Of a stretch of DNA of 64,000 nt, positions 11,801 through 26,800 are shown in pieces. The DNA comes from Siphonodentalium dalli (taxonomy: Eukaryota; Mollusca; Scaphopoda; Gadilida; Siphonodentaliidae). The translations under genes and the position numbers were made by a program. Below the pieces are notes generated by a model that did not search any database, was not told the DNA's origin, and saw nothing but the letters and a program-made list of their open reading frames with translations. Where the stretch lies: positions 149,493,365 through 149,557,364 of the forward strand of contig CP136068.1 of NCBI GenBank assembly GCA_032622095.1. The letters run 5' to 3'. The number at the start of each line of letters is the position of its first letter. Positions within the stretch are counted from its first letter, which is position 1.

Positions 11801-14800
11801 TCATAGTGTGGGGGCAAATGTAGATCTTGTATACTGTTTTAGTAGAAGCAAGCCACTATGGTTTTCATAACCTATTCAGTTTGGAGTGATTTTTAAGACT
11901 CTATTCCATTTTGTTGTCCACCGGAAGTAAAACAATATGAGAGGGTACGGATGTGGTGAAAAACGACATGAAAATCACACTTAGCCTTCAAAACGAAAAT
12001 CTCTAAACAACCCATACTGTTAACTCTGACCTTCCTGAGCACATATGCTGCGTCGCCTGAAACCAATAAACCATAAAGGCAAGTGGAGCGGATGATTTTG
12101 GGACATATCGCGGCTATTTGGGTAGTTTTGGTAAAACACATGCGCAAAATTCCTCGAAAATATGCTGATTTATGCTTATGATAGCAGCCATCTTGGATTT
12201 GGAGGTCACGTGACATTTACAGTTTGGAATAGAGTCAAATTATTTAGCACAACCCATCCCGATGTTGAAAATATACATGCCTTGCATCTACTAAAAAAGT
12301 ATACAAGGAATCAGTTTTTGAACAGTTGCCCCCACACTATCAGTGATAATCAAGCGCTGCAATGCAATCAACATATCCATGTTATATAAACAAGGGACAT
12401 GACTAGGTGAGATACCAATGAACTTTTACATAAAAGAAATCGAAACGAGATATCCTTCAACATAAAGTTGAATTTGAGCAATGGGCTTGCGATTGTGAGC
12501 GAGGTGGGTAATACAAATTCAATGGACAATTGCATACAATAACAGTGCCATTCTCACCAAGATGTGGCTTTAGCACATGACAAAGCATACGTATGTATTT
12601 ATCATTGTATTTGGTTTTCACAAGATACAGATCATTACGCCGAAAGCTCCAAATATTGTGATTGTCTGCAAAATGTTTGTTTTCTTCACAATTGCATGAA
12701 CCATCCACTCCTTTGTCAAAACTTAAATATAATGCTTGATGCCAAAAGATTGACAATGAAAGAAAACGTTATCAACGTGACTTGTTCATGCTTTCGTTGT
12801 TGAAGAATTTCTGGAATAGGGTTATCATCTTATCTCGACACCAAACACAACATTTTATTATAATGGAACGTTGCAGGTTCGACGTGAACATTGTACTGGA
12901 TTTGGAATATGATTACGGAATCAACCCACTGGCTACAGTTACTTTATGACTTTGGTCCTTTTATCGTTTACTAGCCTCGGTACATATAAATGTCATTGAG
13001 TATGGTTTGTCATATCCGTAACAACGTGCCGCAATGCCTTATCCATTTTGAAGGAAATACCACGTGCATGATTGTGCATTATGGCTATATCCACTAAAAT
13101 GTGACAGTGACTGACCTTGAATGTGTGCTGTTATGTTGTGCTGAAAAAGAACATACTTTTAGGTATAATTTTGAAACTGTTCAGATCATGATAGTGTGTG
13201 CAAGATCTGATATTTACACACACCCATATGTATTCATTGTGATATATGAGCTCTTATCGGACTGAAATCACAAACGCTACAAAAACAAAACTGAAGGATT
13301 CTACTTTTGAAAAGTAAAAGTTGATCCAACTCTTTATATGTAGAAATAGTGAATTTACAAGAATCGCCAAGATATCATTGGCATGGACTAATTGGTTTGA
13401 TAGATTTATTTATTACCTTCTATTATTAATATTGAGCTAATTAACCCTTTACCCAACAGAACGGCCATGTGCCAATGCATTCTCTTATATATGCGAGTCG
13501 ACCATAGGTCGATTCGCATATATAAGAGAATGCATTGGCTTAACACATTATAAAATTGTTAAAGAATGTAAGAAAAAATGGTAAAAAAAAAATTTAAAAG
13601 ATTTTTTTTAGGCCAATGCATTCTCTTATATATGCGAGGCGACCTATGGTCGACTCGCATATAAAAGAGAATGCATTGGCACAGCGCATAACGTAACCAT
13701 CACAATGTGGTCAATGAGCCGGTTCCAATGATATCCATATTTGTATGGTTTTATTGAGACAGACCCAAGATAATTTAGGCTGTTGCAGCTTTATTTGGCC
13801 GTTTTTGGCCGGTTTGTTGGGTAAAGGGTTAAACCTTTCATGACAGGGTACTTGACGGGAGCTATGCTGTACAGCATTACAGATAATGTGCCAATGCATT
13901 AGCTTATATATGGGAGTCTCCCATGGGGAGCCTCGCATATATAGGAGAATGCATTGGCTTACAATGTTAAGGTAAATATTGTTAGACCAATGTATTCTAT
14001 TATATATGCGAGGTTTCCTATGAGAGACTCTCATATATAAGAACATACACTGGTACAGGGTTTTTGCAAAATTTCAGGAAGCTCCATTCACGGAATGTTG
14101 AAATAGGTTATTGTGTTATACGCTGTGGTATATAACAAAATGATTGGCATGAATGAAATGACGAAGTATAACTATAATTATGTACAACTGACTCAAGTTA
14201 TGGCAGCCTTGTGATGACGAGAATATAGCAACTCTCGATGTAAAGGATTCAGATGAGAAAAGAAATATACACGATGAAGACAGTGCAAGCTCGAGCACGT
14301 TTTTAATTTCTATAATTAATTTATAACAATATTCAATATTGAAATTTGATTTTTGTTTCTTAACGAGCATCGCCTGTGAACAATGCAGATGTTATGTCAC
14401 CAAATTGTCCCGTGACAGGCGAGGGAAAATTTTCACAACTGTTTATGTAGTTAGTTGTGTGTGGGAGAGGGACAAATGTCGTTTCATGTCATGCCTTTTC
14501 TCAACGGACAAAAACGACATTTTGTTTGACGTCGTGATCTGACATAGCAATTGAAACGCCATATACAGTAACTCTGGTATACTCACCATTTAAGGGCACA
14601 AATCCAAGGACACATAATTGTATAGACAAATATCCAAACATAGCTGCCCGAACAAAATGGATAAAGATAACACATCACGAAACGTGTAGCAAATCTTCAC
14701 AACCAAAGGTGACAGTAATGCAACATCTCGAGTGTCAATTATGATCGCCATATACTGGTTCTCTATTGTGTAGAAGGGGCGGAAGGAAGACGACCTGTAT

Positions 14801-17800
14801 TGGCCATGCCGCTCCTGTGAACATTTTCGGGACATATTATGTGTGTGTATTATGTATTACAATTTGTGCAAGTAAACAATCCAATCCAATACAATGATGC
14901 TAATTACCTAAAGACTATTAATTTGAAGATGATGCGACATTTGTTCCATATCTTATCAGGTATATGGTATGACATGTGTTGTCTAGACTGAGAGAACAGT
15001 CAGACTAAATTACAACAATCAATAACTGCACCCGCCAATGTAAAAAGTGCTTACCCTGCCTCGGTGTTTTTGGGAATGTCCGCACCTCATCATATAGCTG
15101 AGTAGGTTTCATCTTTAAATCATCGTAATCAGGGCTGCAATTCATGCAAGTTTGACGGATTAGCTAACTACAAGTTCAATATAATTTCAGCCAATATATT
15201 GTATAAGGGCGACATACAATAAATATTTGTATGTAGCCATTTCAAAACTAACTGCACTGATTAACCCTTTACCCAACAAACCGGCCAAAACCGGCCAAAT
15301 AAAGCTTCAACAGCCTAAAATATCTTCGGTCTGTCTCAATAGAACCATACAGATATGGGTATCATTGGAACCGGCTCATTGACCACATTGTGATAGTTAC
15401 AGTTATGCCCTGTGCGAATGCATTCTCTTACATATGCGAGTCGACCATAGGTCGCCTCGCATATATAAGAGAATGCATTGGCCTAAACAAATCTTTTTTT
15501 AACACTTTTTACCATTTTTTCTTACATTCTTTAACAATTTTATAAGTTTTAATGTGTTAAGCCAATGCATTCTCTTATATATGCGAGGCGACCTTCTGTT
15601 GGGTAAAGGGTTAGTATATATTTGACTCATTTATCTCATCCTCTGTACGTTCAGCTAGTCATAATATTATTGAAATTCCTACAACTGAGATAATAAAATA
15701 CTTCTCTGCATGTTCTAGTTTCTGAACAGCCTTACCAGTCAAGAATATACTACCCCAATGCATACCTTTATAACTGAATGAGAGTATCACTTATTGATTT
15801 AATCATCAATAAGTGAACAGGTCAAGGGCCCACTGCTGTTGACGAAATACAAAGCAACCATACCACTACGTGTACGTGTAAGTCCAAGTACATATTCTCA
15901 TTCGTTGCCAGGCGTCTGTACCATCTATTCCGTGGCAGCAATTCCGTGGCAGCAATGGTAGCCGGCGTGTGTGTGTATCAAACTCAAATATCAACTACAT
16001 GTATGTTTTCAATTTGCAAAACTATTATAAATGTATCAATTCATAACATTAATTGTACGTTACTTGCAAATTATCCACACTTAGGCAATGATGATTGCTT
16101 CTTGTTACCATTTGTTCCTCTAGAAATTCATGAGGAGCATTCGTGGCATCGTTTGTTCGACATTTGCAAAACAGGTAGCAATTCATTAAACGTGAACGTG
16201 CCGCGTATGAAACATGTATTACATGTATGCTATCTTTATCCTATTTATTTCGAACAATTTTGCTGGGATACATCTAGCTTAAGTCGACTATAATAAACAC
16301 CTAAAAAATATGCCCCCCCCCCCCCGCATATATTACTCTGTATCTTTTATTTTACTCACTCGATCGTTTTGAAATTTCGAACGAATTGAGAACATTGTAA
16401 ATACAGAATATTGTGATGGTTAATTATCCCGATGGTTCTCTAACTTTCTTTTGATTGTTACTTGATTGGCAAATTTGCCATTTTCAAAAGTTACACTTTC
16501 AACTTTGTCCCTCAACAGAATCTCTTGTTGATGTGTTAACTGGATGGTCAGTGTTTGCTAAGTGTCACCGGCCTTATTACTGTATGGGATGTTCTTAATC
16601 AGTTGTTACCATGTGTGACTTTATGGGCATTATTTTGAACCACCCCGTATCTGGTCCACTGTATTCACTCTAAAGAACCCGGCCCGAATGGCAGACCAAT
16701 CCAATGTTATCGTCATAGATTTATTGAAGACACACAACACCATAAAGCAGGTCACTCGAATGATATGTGTTTCAACAAATGCGTGTTTGGGAAAGATTCT
16801 AACTAAGCGAGTTTCGGTGTATACTATATTAGCTGATATAAACAACTGACTAACAATACAACTTGGCCGCGAGGTGAGTACAGTTCATGCGTATGCTTAT
16901 GCTCAGTGGAGTGAAGTGTTGGCTATAGGCTACACCAAAGCTTTTCCCCGACAATGCGACAAGAAATACGGCCACATTTTCGAGAAACTGTCTGTGCCAA
17001 AGGCCGCTTAAAACTTGAACAGTCTTCACATAGCCAGTGTCCTGAAGATGAGTTTTCTTATCACATTCGGTGAAAAAGCATTCTACGAGCGATCGCATTA
17101 TGGCGGTGTTTGCATCCTACATATATATGAAAATAATCCCTGTATGTACAGGTGACACGAAACAAGATATATTTCTATTTGGAAAATATTCCATGGTGTA
17201 TCAGAAAATTTACCTCTGAATAATATAAATAGTCTTATTACAGTAGTAGGGATGACAATGGAGCGGAGCATTGATCTGAAATTGTGAATGCCCAGGCATA
17301 CGTCTTTTATTTTCATTGATCCTGCTAACATAATATCATCAACTGTACTAACTACAGTCACCTTAGTAAACTCATGTCAATACCAAGGTTCTCACAGAGA
17401 AAGGTGTGGAGATTAGCGAATAGAGAAGTTATATTTATAATATACATACTGTTTCTGGTTTGAGTTTGCTAACCGTCTTTCTGTTAAATAAAAGAGTTAA
17501 TATAATTAACTTGAAATCATATTTCCTCTATTTGGCAGATTAGCACACTTAAACGGTACATGTAGTATTTTGGTCAATGCTTGTTGGCTGATTAGCTCAA
17601 TCTAACGGTACGTGTAGTATTTTGAACTAGAAAATCTGTTTTGAAGCTCGATGTGATCCATTCTGTCACGCATTGTGAGTTATAAATAGTTTTAAAACAA
17701 CTGCGTGTGTGAACTGTTGTGTCTAACTATCACTTCGTGACGGCATGTAAAAATAACATTAATTGACTCATTGACACCTAGTCATGCTCAGTCCTTTTAT

Positions 17801-20800
17801 AACGCATGATGCCGTGGACAAATGTTTGTTATACCCAAGTTATTATTCCCACACGGTCATGTCTAGATAATACAGCGATGACAAGGTCGGATTGAAGGCT
17901 AGAAATTATATTCGATTCCATGGTTGGTAGTTTATGTCACTTAGTAATTTTCCGGTGAAATTACCCATGGACGTGATTATTCCTCTATCATCAAACTGAC
18001 AACGTTTTCGGGTTTTGTTTAGAACAAGATATATGGAAAGTCAGATGTATTACTACCACATAATTATGGCCAATTTAACATTAACGACATGTAGTTATTA
18101 TATCCAAATTGTTCAAAAATGTTCTAACAAGATAGTAGAAAAGACGTCGGATAATAAATTACTCATGCAGCTGCGTGTTATCTAAGTGATATTCACGTAT
18201 TCAGACCTATATGTGAAGAAAAGTTCATTCAGACTCAGAGTACATGTCCCATGATGTCGGTTCGCCATAACGCATAATCCTGATAATTACTATTGAATGT
18301 TCATTCCACGTTTCTTCAAAAGAAATACACGTATTGTCTTTCCCCGGAAGAAGTATACAACAAGCATTTGCCCACATTTTCAAAATGATTGGGCCTACTT
18401 TATAAAACTTTTGAGAGTTGTGTTTATGAAAACATCTGCCCGAAGAAATTCAAACAAGCTATGCACTGACATTTGACAGAGATGTGTAATACAGTAGCTT
18501 AAGTTGTAAAGTCTCCAAAAGGAAAGTATAATTTTCAATATATTATTTGAAGACATATTCATGGTTGAATTTTGTATTTCTTCGTATTCAATGCACCCAA
18601 TTGGCTATTTGAGTTGCCCGCGCCAAGCCAACAAAGACATCTTGATTTATTTATAATTTGATTGTGAGTGGTACGCGATGTTTCTGACATTTTTTTCTGG
18701 GACAAAAAACTTTTTATATAATTGTTTATAATTAATATATTTTAAGTTGTAGTGTTCAGTTCATGTTCCTCTTATTGGCACTGTGTTATTGATTAGTAAT
18801 CATCATATATATCTAATTCAACGTTCCCAAGATTGATGGGTGGGATACCAATAGATTATCGAATTAGATATCTGCTAATTTAGTAACAATAAGTTTGATA
18901 TTGCCAACATGACATCTATAGTTATGGCTGTGTTGTAACGTGCCAGGTACGGTCTATATTTTTAGTCGGGTGGTGTTTTGGATTAATTCCGATAGAACTA
19001 TTATTCACAAGGGCTTTTGATATCTATAAAAGATAGAATTCTACCTTAGATGATTTTACATCAGACATTTGCTAAAGTTTTGAAAGTGTTGTAGCAGACC
19101 ATTTTGCATATCGCATCACACATATGATAAACCAGTTTCTTAGTCAGATACCAAATATTCATAGCAATGAGCTAGTTGATAAAATGGCACGATAATAAAT
19201 CGACATTAATAACATACTGATAAATGAGACACTAATATGGGGATTAGTATATTGGTAAGTAACCACCCACCACCCCATCCCGCAACCCATAGTATCTTAT
19301 GCGCCGCAGGCGCTCGTATATAGGTAGTAATCACCCACCACCCCATCCCGCCTCCCATAGTATCTTATGCGCCGCAAGCGCTCGTATATAGGTAGTACCC
19401 ACCCACCACCCCATCCCGCTACCCATAGTATCTTATGCGCCGCAGGCGCTTGTATATAGGTAGTACCCACCCAACATCCCATCCCGCCACCGATAGTATA
19501 TTATGCGCCGCAGGCGCTCGTATATAGGTAGTTAATGACGATGTCGGCATGGTAACCAACCAGCCATATCACGACCCTATGTGATAATCTAATTGATACA
19601 CGTAAATTGCGCAAACTAACCAATATGAATACAACATATCGATGACTATTTCTTAATGGGAGACTAAACTTTTATCCCTTTCTAAAATGAGTACGAATTG
19701 ACGAATAGTTCCCTCGGGGAATATTCAAATAATAAATTCGTTTGATGAACTTATTATCTGAACATTTTCCAGCAATGAAAATGAATCATTCTGCTCTTAT
19801 ATTATTTGTTTTTCTGTATGTGGTCTGCTGTTGTTACCCGAACACCACTCCAATTTCCAAATAAATAATAAACAGTTTCAATGTATATCTATACTTTTAT
19901 TACGGAATATGAGAATCCATTTAGTATAGAACTGGTTAAGCTGTACGTAAAATATATGCAGTTGCATCATATGAGCCCAGGCTAACATGCCATTAGAATA
20001 TGGCCGAACGTCGTTGAAAAAGTTAAATCTTAACTTACTTTCACATAATTGGCGGTAGCATAGTATCCCAATAATCGTTGGAACAGCCGCGAATATTAAC
20101 ATGCCAACAACAAACCCGGCTAGTTCCACTGTAGTGATGTGTATCGCTGTGTCCTCAGCTGGCTCCGCTGGATCCCCAATGATGGATGACTGAGTCTGAC
20201 AGTCGATCCCTAAAACAGTCAAGACGATAATCAATACTCCATAAATATGTGTTGGTAGGCACTGCCGAGGCGCGCCCCCTGGTCATGTATGTGGATGCGT
20301 AGCCCCTATACACGTATGGCATTATTTGTGCAACATGCTGATATTGCTGTTGACGATTGAATCTTAACTAAGAACTATAAAAGTTACATTAACAAAAATG
20401 TCTTCTTGCCAGGAAAAATGTCATTTTAGTTTGATATCACAAAACATAATTACTAGAATGTTGAATGTGTGTCGATGGTCAATTAACATGTCATCAGCTA
20501 CACAGTTACCAAACGGACAAATTATACTTATTATGTAACAACTGAAAACCGCGGTTTAAGAAAAAACGGATGCGTCATCTCAGGTATAGCTTTCGTAAAC
20601 CTCGTTTTGCTGGACAGGTAAATAATGTTATAAAACGAAAATATTATCACAAATGACAAAATAAATATCCCCATAGACTTGACAGCGTTCATTGATTAAA
20701 TAATTTCCATGCTTGTTACCTTAGCTGTCGATCTCCGCTATCGTTAAAATACACTGGTCCAGATTCAGGTTGGGCAAGTACGATTGTTAAGCTCGAGAGA

Positions 20801-23800
20801 ATAGATACACTACTGATATATCGTGGTGTAAACCACAGAGGACGAGTATAACCGTCATGGTTTAAACCAGAGGTGACGAACGGATGTTTAAACTAGGTTT
20901 AATCTGGAGATTACGTATCCAGCTGTTGTGCATATAATGCCCTAGTTCGGAAGAACTAATGCAAACCATTTCCAGAGTCAGATTAAGCAGATATTGCTCG
21001 AGAAGTATTATCGTCTTTATATCTCCAATGCAATTCCTAGTTCTATGGCTTGCCACAATGTGATACCATGTTAATTAAAAAACATTAACAACTAAAGTAA
21101 TCCCTACAAATAGGGGGAAAATTCTCGACTCCCGTCATGTTCTTCAAGGCCCATCACAAGCAAGTTGGCATTCAATTACATTTAACACGTACACATCTAA
21201 GGTCTGAATCCGCCAAATTCACTATATCCAATTTTTCTTTCTATTCAAAGAAGTTTAAGACTGGATGTCACCCAAAATCCTGCCTTCTACGTGAAATTAA
21301 CTAATCATGACACTCCACATTCAAATCAAATTCTAATCAATTAAATTATAATGTTACAAACCCTAATCATGAAGACATTACCGCCAGCCTTTGCCAAAAT
21401 AAAATTAGTCATAATCATCAGCCTGTCGATGGTGGACTGTAATCGGAAGAAGATGCAACCTACAGCGTTTTACGACACTCGACCAACTTGTAGGAAACAG
21501 TCTTATCTCAATAATCGGTTTAAGCATAATCTGTTCGTAATAATATAAACATTGTTTAAATACCGCTGCATCACATGGTCTGCAATATAATGATGTTGGC
21601 GAAGTACTTCATTGACACATATATATCAGAATGGAACGAGTCACACTACGAATGCGTTCATTGTTTCATATATTAGTGAACACATTGTAATTTTGTTATC
21701 AAGCCTGCTAATCGGTTACCAAATTAGCTTACTACTTCGGCAAGGAACACCACTATTGATGTAATAAGCTGGATTTAGATAGAGCATGACATTTTACGTG
21801 AATTCTACGTGAATGTCATTGTCGTTATGGAGAATGCACGCCCTATAAATATGTAAGTACATATATTTCAAGTATTTATCGAACATTTTTGATCCACACA
21901 ATATTGACTTGAAAATTGTAGGTCGGTTTGGTGATAGATGCTTACGATGTTCGATTACGTTTACGGCATGTGTTGTTGTCGATATTCCACCATTCTCGAC
22001 GACACACGCATACCATCCGGTCACTGATACGCTGAGAACGGCTGATGTCTCGTCTTTTACGGCATCGCCATCTTTCATCCATTGGTATGTGTAGACATCG
22101 GGTGATCCTGGTTCTTTCATAACCACCGCCATTGTCACAATTTCTTGGATGTTTGTTACAATCACCAGCGGTCCAACTGGCGTTATTTCTACAATTGGCG
22201 GCCCTGTGTTTAAATAAAACATAACGATATAAAACACCAATACCTCAAATTACATCCACGGTTGGTCGTGGTTAGTTATTTTGCATGATTGTTTGGCATA
22301 CGGACAACGAAGACGCTTGTTTGCTATAATGAGACGTGTACAGGCCTACAATATATGGTTGCCCAAAACTACGACATGACTGTGTACCGCCAATGTCTTA
22401 CCATTACAAAAGAATGAACTAGTTTTGATTGTGTCTATCCCCGGAATATACAACTATAATACGCGAACTGCATGCATCTCAATCATGCAATATGCTGTAT
22501 GTATATAGGTTGGTTGTGTGCTGTGGCTACACAGTATTGTAGAGAACTGTGTTGATAAAACCCAGGACCACTTTTGTATAAATATCGCCGAAGCCCAGCT
22601 TGGTTGCTAATATTGTTAGGTGTGGGCAGGTTAGATGACTGTTTCGTCATGCTGCTTCATCTATCAACATGCCATAATAAGTGTAAACATTAGGATGAAA
22701 CAGTCAGTGTATATATAACATGCATACTTACTGTGTTCTACAATGTTCACGGTATTTGCTTCAGTTGTGAGTCCTCCATTCTTGACGACACACCTATAGA
22801 GCCCACCAGTTGACACGTTAATAACGGCTGACGTCTGCCCTAGCAACACAACGCCATTTTTCAGCCACCGATATGTGTAGATATTTGGGGATCCCGATTC
22901 TGTTGCGGACACCTCCATCGTCACTATTTGCCGGATATTTGTTGCAATCACTAAGGGCCCAACTGGATATATCCAAACAGTCGGTGGCCCTGAAAAAGTC
23001 GTTTTCTTGAAACGGCATATAATCGATAGTATTATCCATCGCTTAAATAACACTATTTCTCATTGGGCAAAAATCGCCACGTGATAATCCGGGAAAAGTC
23101 ATATTGGACTCCCGAATGTCATATTGGACTCCAAAGTGTGCAATATGACTTTTTTATCGGGACTATGTGACGTCACGAATTAACGATTGCGAAAGGAATC
23201 CGTGAAATAGTGATGTGCGCAACACTGGTGGATTTAGCAGACGTTTCATTTCCGCATTGAGTTTTTTTTCATTTCCGTGTTTACTGTTCAAATAATGCTT
23301 TATGATGAGCGAATACAGGCTTTTATAGAGAATTAAGTGCCGACAAATACCAAAAATAACCACAAAAGTTTTATTCCCAAAATTTGGATAAACATACAGA
23401 TGGATAATACAGATGTCATTATACAATGTTGTGTCTCGTCCAATATGACTTTTCACCACAACCTGAACTCGTACAAGAAAAACACATACTGTACACAACA
23501 TTGTATAATAACTTTCTAAGATTAAAATAAATTTGGTAATTGCATTGAGCTATGTTCTGGATAACAAATAGTGCAGTAAACATCACACGTACGCGTGGTT
23601 GTGTATTTAATGTGACAATGTGACAAGCTTATTTACCGACAACAGGTAAAAAATATGCATATTGATAGAAATACTTATCATAACCAGAGGCGTATTACAT
23701 GGGGTGATTACGATACATTACACTACATAAGGGTTCGTCGAAAGAATGGACCTACATGTCCTGTTAAGAATAAATACCTTTATTTTATATGTGTCATTTT

Positions 23801-26800
23801 CGCGGTGTTTTGCCACTCTTACCGAGTCGATGAAAGGTCGTTATGTGTATAAAACACTTAAAGACATACTATTGCTGGGTGAATGTGTTGGTTGATGCAA
23901 AACTGACCATAATTATATGACTATTCCTGTCCTTTTGTGAGCACAACAGTGCAGCAATTGTTGAAATAGTTTAAAAGTATATAGGATCTTGAATGTTTCA
24001 TACAGCCACTGGCTTTTCTTTAATTATTTCAGATTAGCTAAACACCGCGAAAATGATGACTTTAAAACAAATAAGCGTACTTTGTCTTAACGGCATCAGT
24101 TTGCCCCACCAGCTTCATAGCAATCAATCAGCAGGACCACCAGGGGTGTCAGCGTGTTATGGTAAGAAGTTTGATTATTGTTGAAGTGCCAGCTGGCTTG
24201 TCGCGTATGACGTCACATATCACTATCAAGAAACGTAAATCGTAAAATATTCCCAACTCTACCATAATGATAACAAACTACTAAATCAATCGAGGCAGGA
24301 CATAGTCAGTCAGCAGTTATGTTTTCAAAGGAAAAAAACAAAAGTTTCACATGAATTCACTTTACTCCACCTAATCTTCAAATGATGTGCAGCAGTCCAG
24401 GAAAAACCACCCGAAACAAAGAAATTTAGGGAAACCATCATGGAAACCTTTTATCCAAGCAATCTAGTATTCATTAACAATTTTATAATTTCACCCATAC
24501 AGAGCCCCAGACAAACATGAGCAGACGATACTCTTCTATATGATTCTATATATGTGTGGGACTCCCTGCAGCTCACTGCAAATAAGAGTGTTCAGATTTG
24601 AACGCGTTCAGTCCCGGTTGTGTTCAGTTACTGAACAATAAGTGTTCAATTTTGAACGTATATGTTCAGAAAACTCATTTATTAACGGTAGTGTTCAAAC
24701 CTGCATGGACGTCGATCCGCTTGTGTTAGTATACTTAGTTACTTCATATATATATCGCATATGCTTACGGGATTAATGAATATACTCGTTTGTGAAAATG
24801 ATGTCTTGTGACTTCTATTTTTAACAATTGTGAAACTAAATGCGGATGCGCTGGTCTATTTTGCTTCAAGATGAGTTTTGTTTTGTTTTGAGCATTTTCC
24901 AGATCGGTAGAAAACATATCAGGGACGTGGTGGCGACACGGGGGAGGGGTAGTTGTAAATTGCAAATCCCGGATATAAAATTACACCCCTCCCCAAATGG
25001 AAATTGTCCCATTTAGTCAAATCCGCATCACATATCCATGAATATATAGAGTGTTCATATATTGATCGATGCCGATATTTTTTATGTTGCCGGTTCATCA
25101 CTTGTGTAGAAAATCACGATATAATACGATCACACGCTATTTTGTGTTACACTAATTTCAGTATTGAACACTGCCGTTCAGTCCGTGTTAGCTTCTCTTG
25201 AACACATGTGTTCAAGGTGAGACCACGGGCATGGTCATTAATCATTCGCGCATAACTAATGGCATGTGATCCCACTGGACTGTCTGCATTGAGTTCTCTT
25301 TACAAAATAGTATGTAGCGTCGTCTTTTGAAACATGATATCGTTCCACGCAACTGGCATTAATTAATTTCGGTTTGAATATATGTGCAGTTTAATGTATA
25401 TGGATGGATAAAGCCTTCACATTAATGGAACCAAGTCAGTTGCGCCATTCTTTGGCGTTAGATTAAAGGTTCGAAACATAGTTGGTATTTATAGGGTCTT
25501 TACTGACAGGATACAAGGACAAGTTTATCAATACAGCCTGCACTCTGCATGGTAAGTACCGGTATATGTAATCCAATGTATCATCATCATAATTATCAGC
25601 ATATGTATTTATGTATATATATTTATCTAAAAACATGCAAAGTTAAAATTTTGACAATTCAGTTGAGGATATTAGTTGGACATTTCGCACCCAATTGTGG
25701 TTGAAATTGTTCTAATTTTGTTTGTTTGATATTCCGTCCAGTTATTAGTGGGGAATATGCTGATGTCTGTTGATTTTTTTTATAATAAGTGCAGGTACTG
25801 TTTAAAACTTCTGTGAACTTTGTCTCACGGTTAATTTTCTCGCAAAAACAAAACAAAAACACTTGAGGTCATTGGGGAATATTCGGTATCACATATATAT
25901 TAATTTTTTTATTATATTAGTAGATCACCAATAAAAATATATTGATGTGCCAGTTATGCGTACATGGATCATTGCTAAATAGCCCAATAAATGTTCTAAA
26001 CTAGTAAAGTGTGCTGTTCCACCGTTTTAATTGGTGATGTTAGCGTGTGGCCAAACACTGTTTTATAATTTCGGAAGCGGTGTTGACTGGTGTCTTTGAA
26101 TTGGTACGGTATTAATATCAGGATATCATAATATGACTGTAAAGCCGGGAAACTCTGAAAAAAGTGCTGGGTGGTAAGATCGCATCCTAATAGCATCCAG
26201 AATTGGAAAACTAATATTCTAATATATTAAATTATTCTTTCTTTCAGGAGCTGCATATAGAGCATCGATCGAATATCTGCATGCGGAAACTTTGGGCACA
26301 ACATATAGGGATGCTACAAACTACTCACGTTGGGTGTAGCTGAACTACCAGAAATTATGTGACCGCAGAAATGTCTATTGCTATTAGCTAGCACCGTCAA
26401 CAAATTCTATTGACTGTTAAGCCATTACTGCATGGTGTCAGCTGGTGCCAAAAATCGAGAAAGTTCAACAGGAACCGGCGCAGAAATACATCGCACATTC
26501 AATGTTAAAAGATTTGTGGAATAATGTGTGTGACTAATTCCGATAGTTCAAAGAATTGGACCAAAGATGATAAACCTCAAGTCTAGCCTTACCTAAAACA
26601 CGACAACTGTGATGCACTGTCCGAGATATAAGGTTGACAGTTTGTTATTAATTCAGTGGTTGAAGAATATTCCAGATGTTCAGGATGTTTATTCGGCCAA
26701 ATGGATTTTGTGCGAAATTAATACTGTTGCCAATGCTGACCAACACGGCATGGATGTTTTTGGATACGGGTTATTCAAGTAAACGCATATAGACTGTTGT

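Larger units (their letters stand above)
13445..13828. mobile_element. piggyBac-like MITE 1, 384 bp
   Basis: Ends are CCCTTTACCCAACA and its complement TGTTGGGTAAAGGG, flanked on both sides by TTAA (13441-13444 and 13829-13832). TTAA target sites with CCC-starting ends are the hallmark of piggyBac-type elements. It holds two 69-bp palindromes (13471-13539, 13612-13680) and no transposase, so it is non-autonomous. Confidence 0.85.
15265..15610. mobile_element. piggyBac-like MITE 2, inverted relative to MITE 1
   Basis: CCCTTTACCCAACA and TGTTGGGTAAAGGG ends, TTAA on the left (15261-15264) and TTAG on the right (one change). Its left 150 bp is the reverse complement of the right end of MITE 1. 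It holds one full palindrome (15414-15482) and only half of the second (15561-15593), after which it jumps to the terminal repeat. Confidence 0.8.

Noticed and set aside
19264-19535. CRISPR-like array
   Set aside because: Repeats are directly adjacent 68-bp units with no spacers, in animal DNA.
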